A stretch of 6,824 nt of DNA from JANXSD01 sp043758125 (GTDB lineage: Bacteria > Bacteroidota > Bacteroidia > AKYH767-A > OLB10), in assembly GCA_043758125.1 (NCBI GenBank), contig JAYVOC010000199.1, forward strand, positions 1 to 6,824, read 5' to 3'. The notes below the pieces were generated by a model. It did no database searches. It had not been told where the DNA came from and saw only the letters and a list, made by a program, of their open reading frames with translations. The stretch's first letter is position 1; each line of letters opens with the position of its first letter. This document shows positions 4,701 through 6,824 of the stretch, one piece after another. The translations under genes were made by a program, and so were the position numbers.

Positions 4701-6824
4701 GTGATTCTGTACAAATAATTTCAAGCCCTGTTCCGAATGCAGTTGCAGGAAGCGATGTAACATTCTGTTCAGGACAATCTGTTTCCGTTGGTACAACAGC
4801 AATAAGCGGTTATAATTATTCTTGGTCACCATCAACGGGATTAAATAGTACAACTTCTGCAACACCAACTTTAACAATTACAAATGGTACTGCTTTGGTT
4901 GATACTTTAAGTTATATCATGTCAGTGAACTGGTACGGTTGTATTGATAAAGATACTGTTGTTGCATTTGTAAAACCACTACCTGTTTCGGAAGCTGGAG
5001 TAAATACTACACTTTGCAATGGAGATACTTTAACATTAGGAACATCTGCAACATCTGGTTATACATATAGTTGGACTCCTTCAAATGGACTTAATAATTC
5101 TGTTATCTCAAATCCAATTGCAACAGCAAATAATGCAGGACCGGGACAATCAAGTATTACATATACTGTAAATACTCTTTGGAATGGTTGCACAACAAAA
5201 GATAGTGTAATTGTAACTGTTAATCCATTACCAGTAGTTACTGCAATTGCAAATCCGCAATCTATTTGTTTTGGAACTGGTACAACATTAAATGCTAATG
5301 GCGCTTCTAGTTACAGTTGGGCATTAGTATCAAATCCTACTGTTTCAATTGGAAGCGGCAATACTCTTTCTATAACACCAACGGTAAGCACCTCCTATAT
5401 TTTAACCGGAACGAGTAGTGTAAGTTGTGTGAATAAGGATACTATTTTAATTACTGTTAATCCTTTACCAATCGTTCAATTGTTATCTGCTACCGATTCT
5501 ATTTGTTATGATGATACATTATCATTATCAGGTGCCGGTGCTAATAATTATTTATGGAGCATCTCTGGTGTAGCTGGAACAATTGGATCTGGAAATACAA
5601 TTCAAGTTCATCCACAAACTACTACTACTTATGTGTTAAATGGTACTGATGTTAATTTGTGTTCGAACTCAGATACGTTAACAATTAAAGTTAATCCTGC
5701 TCCTACAGCAAATGCAATCATCGGAACATTATCTGTATGCCCTGGAGTAACTGGAGTTCAATACTGGGTTAGTAATTCAAATCCTACATCAACATATAAT
5801 TGGAATGTAACGAACGGTACGATTACAAGTGGTCAAGGTTCTGATACTATCATGGTAGATTGGCCAGGTGTATCAGGAAATGGATCAGTTGAAGTTGTTG
5901 AGATTACAGATAAAGGATGTCAATCACGAACGCCAATTATTTTACCGATAACGATCAATGTTATTTTAACTCCAGTAGCTCCAACAGGAATTCAAACGAT
6001 TTGTGCAAATCTCGCTCAAGGAATTTTATATTCAACAATTAGTACTCCTGGTTCAACTTATAATTGGTTTGCAATTGGTGGCAATATTGTTTCTGGTAAC
6101 AGTACAAATAATGTAATTGTAGATTGGAATGTTGTAGGTCCGCAAACTGTGAAGCTTTGGTACGAAGAAACAAGTGTTACAAACGTTACTGTTTGTTTTG
6201 GAGTTTCTGATACGTTAACAATTACCATAAATCCAATTCCTGTTACAAGCGCAATTACAGGTTCCAATGCTATTTGTGTAAGTGATACTGGAAGCTATAC
6301 TGTTTTAAATACTACTAGCTCAACATACGCATGGACAATAACAGGTGGTACTATTTTATCAGGAAATGGCTCCAATGGAATTACAACAAACTGGACTGGA
6401 AGTGGTGCTGCTACAGTGAATGTTCAAGAAACAAATTCTTATGGATGTTTAGGAAATACGGTAACAATTCCTATTACGGTGAATGCATTACCTCTTGCAA
6501 ATGCTGGTATTAATGATACAATTTGTGTTGGCAAAAATGTACAACTTGCAGCAAGTGGCGGAACAATTTATTCTTGGTCACCATCAATTGGTTTAGATAA
6601 TTCTGGAATCTTTAATCCTATTGCTAATCCGATATTAACTACAACGTATGTTGTACTTGTTACTGATGGAAATGGATGTAAAAATACAGATACTCTTGAA
6701 GTAAAAGTTAATCCTTTACCTCCAGCTAATGCTGGTTTAGATACTTCTATTTGTATAGGTTCGTCTACTCCACTATTAGCAACTGGTGGTACGTCTTATC
6801 TATGGTCACCATCAACAGGATTAA
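1721..6824 (+). CDS. Giant secreted multi-repeat surface protein, gliding motility/T9SS type (3' end outside window)
   Basis: One uninterrupted frame from the ATG at 1721 to the window edge: 1701 codons with no stop, so the protein exceeds 1700 residues. Residues 1-24 are a Sec signal peptide. The mature start THLMGG and the following region (25 to about 422, with Cys 58, 112, 119, 145, 146, 189 and 306) resemble the N-terminus of Bacteroidota proteins that end in a gliding-motility-associated C-terminal domain. From residue 423 come sixteen tandem beta-sandwich (Ig-like/PKD-like) modules, the last one cut. Each opens with an (I/L/F)C-containing strand, has Y-x-W in the middle and, in most, a GC-x3-DT strand near the end, and modules are joined by P-x-P linkers. 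Composition is rich in Ser, Thr, Asn, Gly and Val and poor in charge, as in extracellular stalk proteins. The ATG at 1721 is chosen because it is followed at once by the signal peptide; the frame is open upstream to a TAA at 1664 but has no other ATG. Likely role: surface adhesin or filament exported by Sec and then type IX secretion. The sorting domain that would prove this lies beyond the window, and no ligand can be named. Confidence 0.9.
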   Translation, partial: MKFLQRIVVCISLFIFCIPNLSKATHLMGGSLTYQYLGFNAGTNLYDYRVTVTIYRYCSGNPPPSNLPTQINLGVYQNNVANPTGDKLLALGTTLPLISQQNIQPPPAGDSCSFTTNVCVEEGVYQSIVSLPTNTSGYYFIADRCCRNGNIVNLNNPGADGQAYYAFAPPTTIVNNSPTFAIVPVPFICANDTASILNQANDVDGDLLTYHLVTPYNGVSNQNTPNPTPTSPYPWPIPTVGYAASFSVANPFGAGGYASIDTLTGLTSYYATTQGFYVLAVEINEYRNGVLIGVTRRDLQIIVIICPTNPAPTQASTSLQTTFNIDEGQTLCFNSAFTDPNGDSIFITHTGDIFNALLTNPAATFTDVSNLASASSQFCWTTSCSQGRTNSYQFSVNARDNGCPAKITNIVYTINVANTQKPFVINGLDTICSNSATGIQYNVTSTSGYTYNWIINNGVIATGAHAASIGVNFTNPGLASVSIVALNQYGCPSDTLTKLVYIKALPSAVAGLDVHFCSGGNASLGTAAQSGYTYSWSPSTGLNNSTISNPTVSFINSGTTPQSTNYILTTNLNGCSNKDTVLVTSNPFPTASAGADVSICSGASISIGASSISGFTYLWTPSTGLNNATLSNPILTLTNLTNTPDTLTYIVQTQNSFACASFDTVRVTVRPVPVAVAGADISFCSGASGSLGGSTVNGYSYSWSPSTGLTSSTSSNSSISLTTSNTVNDTINYIVTASWFGCTNKDTAKVIVRPNPVSNAGVNQLLCSGSLLNLGTTNTSGYTYLWSPTVGLNNTTISNPTLTLNNVTTQPDTLFYVVTTTLNGCTTRDTARIVSSPVPVADAGSDITFCSGGNGNIGVAAVSGYVYSWSPVNGLSSGISSTTGVTLTTTHTTNDSINYILTTNLFGCIDKDTALVVVRPNPVSNAGLNQLLCSGNVIQLGTTSTSGYVYVWSPTTGLNNTLISNPTLTLSNTNSIPDTLNYLVTTTLNGCTTSDSVQIISSPVPNAVAGSDVTFCSGQSVSVGTTAISGYNYSWSPSTGLNSTTSATPTLTITNGTALVDTLSYIMSVNWYGCIDKDTVVAFVKPLPVSEAGVNTTLCNGDTLTLGTSATSGYTYSWTPSNGLNNSVISNPIATANNAGPGQSSITYTVNTLWNGCTTKDSVIVTVNPLPVVTAIANPQSICFGTGTTLNANGASSYSWALVSNPTVSIGSGNTLSITPTVSTSYILTGTSSVSCVNKDTILITVNPLPIVQLLSATDSICYDDTLSLSGAGANNYLWSISGVAGTIGSGNTIQVHPQTTTTYVLNGTDVNLCSNSDTLTIKVNPAPTANAIIGTLSVCPGVTGVQYWVSNSNPTSTYNWNVTNGTITSGQGSDTIMVDWPGVSGNGSVEVVEITDKGCQSRTPIILPITINVILTPVAPTGIQTICANLAQGILYSTISTPGSTYNWFAIGGNIVSGNSTNNVIVDWNVVGPQTVKLWYEETSVTNVTVCFGVSDTLTITINPIPVTSAITGSNAICVSDTGSYTVLNTTSSTYAWTITGGTILSGNGSNGITTNWTGSGAATVNVQETNSYGCLGNTVTIPITVNALPLANAGINDTICVGKNVQLAASGGTIYSWSPSIGLDNSGIFNPIANPILTTTYVVLVTDGNGCKNTDTLEVKVNPLPPANAGLDTSICIGSSTPLLATGGTSYLWSPSTGL
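1793..2986 (+). other. N-terminal Cys-containing region with two acidic DxDGD/DPNGD loops
   Basis: This part encodes residues 25-422, before the repeat array. It begins THLMGGSLTYQYLG, continues with the strand YDYRVTVTIYRYC (C58), a Cys pair C112/C119 and the vicinal pair C145-C146 in DRCCRNGN. Two later segments look like cadherin-type or tandem-95-type beta-domains: one has NSPTFAIVPVPFIC then DVDGD at 202-206, the other EGQTLCF then DPNGD at 339-343. In known families the D-x-(D/N)-G-D loop marks a Ca-binding or structurally similar turn at the domain start. A head-and-stalk arrangement, with this as one end of a rod, is inference. Confidence 0.65.
2987..3238 (+). repeat. Repeat module R1 (84 residues), divergent first unit
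   Basis: Residues 423-506. It opens GLDTICSNSATGIQYNV, has YTYNWII in the core and YGCPSDT near the end. It lacks the WSPxTGLNN turn of the next modules and reads more like the PKD-like modules near the window's right end, so the array seems to begin with a different subtype from its main block. Confidence 0.7.
3239..5233 (+). repeat. Eight tandem modules R2-R9 forming four A-B double repeats
   Basis: Residues 507-1171. Module starts are 3239, 3488, 3740, 3989, 4238, 4487, 4736 and 4985. Every unit is 249 bases (83 residues) except R3 at 252. Even modules (A type) open with AGxDxxFCSG; odd modules R5, R7 and R9 (B type) open with VS(N/E)AGxN and R3 with TASAGAD. B modules carry (I/L)SNPxxT followed by a short loop. 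By hand alignment R5 and R7 match at 61 of 83 positions and R4 and R6 at 49 of 83, while R4 and R5 match at only 34 of 83. The evolving unit is therefore a pair of modules (498 bases): R4-R5, R6-R7 and R8-R9, with R2-R3 as a likely fourth, 501-base copy. Each module has two Cys, probably disulphide-bonded after export. Confidence 0.85.
5234..5704 (+). repeat. Shorter Ig-like modules R10 and R11 (79 and 78 residues)
   Basis: Residues 1172-1250 and 1251-1328. They keep the ICxG/ICYD opening, the YSW/YLW core and a CxNxDT end, and share the segment (V/T)(S/I)IGSGNT before the last strands, but lack the WSPxTGLNN turn of R2-R9. The common IGSGNT segment marks them as a separate pair within the array. 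Confidence 0.75.
5705..6493 (+). repeat. Three PKD-like modules R12-R14 (92, 87, 84 residues)
   Basis: Starts at 5705, 5981 and 6242 (residues 1329, 1421, 1508). All show the pattern (S)TYxW-x-(V/I)-x-(N/G)G-x-I-x-SG followed by a (V/T)-(D/N)-W strand: TYNWNVTNGTITSGQGSD then VDWPG in R12, TYNWFAIGGNIVSGNSTN then VDWN in R13, TYAWTITGGTILSGNGSN then TNWTG in R14. This is the signature of the PKD-like domain common in Bacteroidota surface proteins. Each still has two Cys and ends in a P-rich linker. R12 is the longest module of the array. Confidence 0.75.
6494..6824 (+). repeat. Canonical short modules R15 (76 residues) and R16 (cut by window end)
   Basis: Starts at 6494 and 6722 (residues 1592 and 1668). 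R15 runs from ANAGINDTICVG through the YSWSPSIGLDN turn and TTTYVVLVTDGNGCKNTDT to the NPLP linker, the compact form of this module that is widespread in Bacteroidota surface proteins. R16 begins PANAGLDTSICIG and is cut after YLWSPSTGL. The array therefore continues past the window. Confidence 0.85.

Noticed and set aside
6331..6513. Plus-strand 60-codon frame in another phase
   Set aside because: It overlaps modules R14-R15 in a different frame, and its Trp/Cys/Tyr/Asn-rich translation is not protein-like.
2987..6824. CRISPR array or satellite DNA as an explanation of the regular repeats
   Set aside because: The period is 228-276 bases, one reading frame runs through all of it, and similarity is higher in protein than in DNA; these are protein modules.
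1..6824. Defence system, toxin-antitoxin pair, prophage or insertion sequence
   Set aside because: I found no transposase, integrase, nuclease or toxin motif in the translations I read, no terminal inverted repeats and no tRNA that could serve as an attachment site.

Overview
The window looks like chromosomal DNA from an AT-rich member of the Bacteroidota, of a flavobacterial, sphingobacterial or chitinophagal type. The evidence is the low GC content, the lack of Shine-Dalgarno sequences before the two real genes, and above all a giant secreted protein. That protein begins with the 'THLMGG' mature N-terminus and carries the 'AGxDxxICSG...YxWSPxTGLNN...GCxxxDT' modules known from Bacteroidota gliding-motility/type IX-secreted surface proteins. 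The genus cannot be determined from the window.

Layout: (1) Positions 1-293 hold no intact recognisable gene. Open stretches broken by one frame change and one stop may be the remnant of a decayed gene; the last piece runs a few bases into the 3' end of the next gene. (2) Positions 269-1498, minus strand: a complete 409-residue FAD-dependent oxidoreductase of the geranylgeranyl-reductase family. (3) Positions 1499-1720: a divergent intergenic region that must contain the promoters of both flanking genes. It has a perfect 7+7 bp inverted repeat and an 8 bp direct repeat close to the start of the giant gene. (4) Positions 1721 to the window end, plus strand: one continuous reading frame of 1701 codons with no stop, cut by the window edge. 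It encodes a signal peptide, a roughly 400-residue Cys-containing N-terminal region with two DxDGD/DPNGD-type acidic loops, and then at least sixteen tandem beta-sandwich modules, the last one cut off.

The module array is ordered. One 84-residue module is followed by eight modules almost all exactly 83 residues long, arranged as an alternating A-B pattern (a higher-order repeat of about 166 residues, four times over). Then come two shorter modules (79 and 78 residues), three PKD-like modules of another subfamily (92, 87 and 84), and a return to a short canonical type (76 residues). All fifteen complete modules keep two cysteines.

The two genes are divergent and show no obvious functional link. 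The oxidoreductase is probably cytoplasmic or membrane-associated and acts on an isoprenoid or other lipid. The giant protein is probably exported by Sec and then type IX secretion to serve as a surface adhesin or filament, but the C-terminal sorting domain that would settle this lies outside the window. I see no RNA gene, CRISPR array, insertion sequence or defence system.
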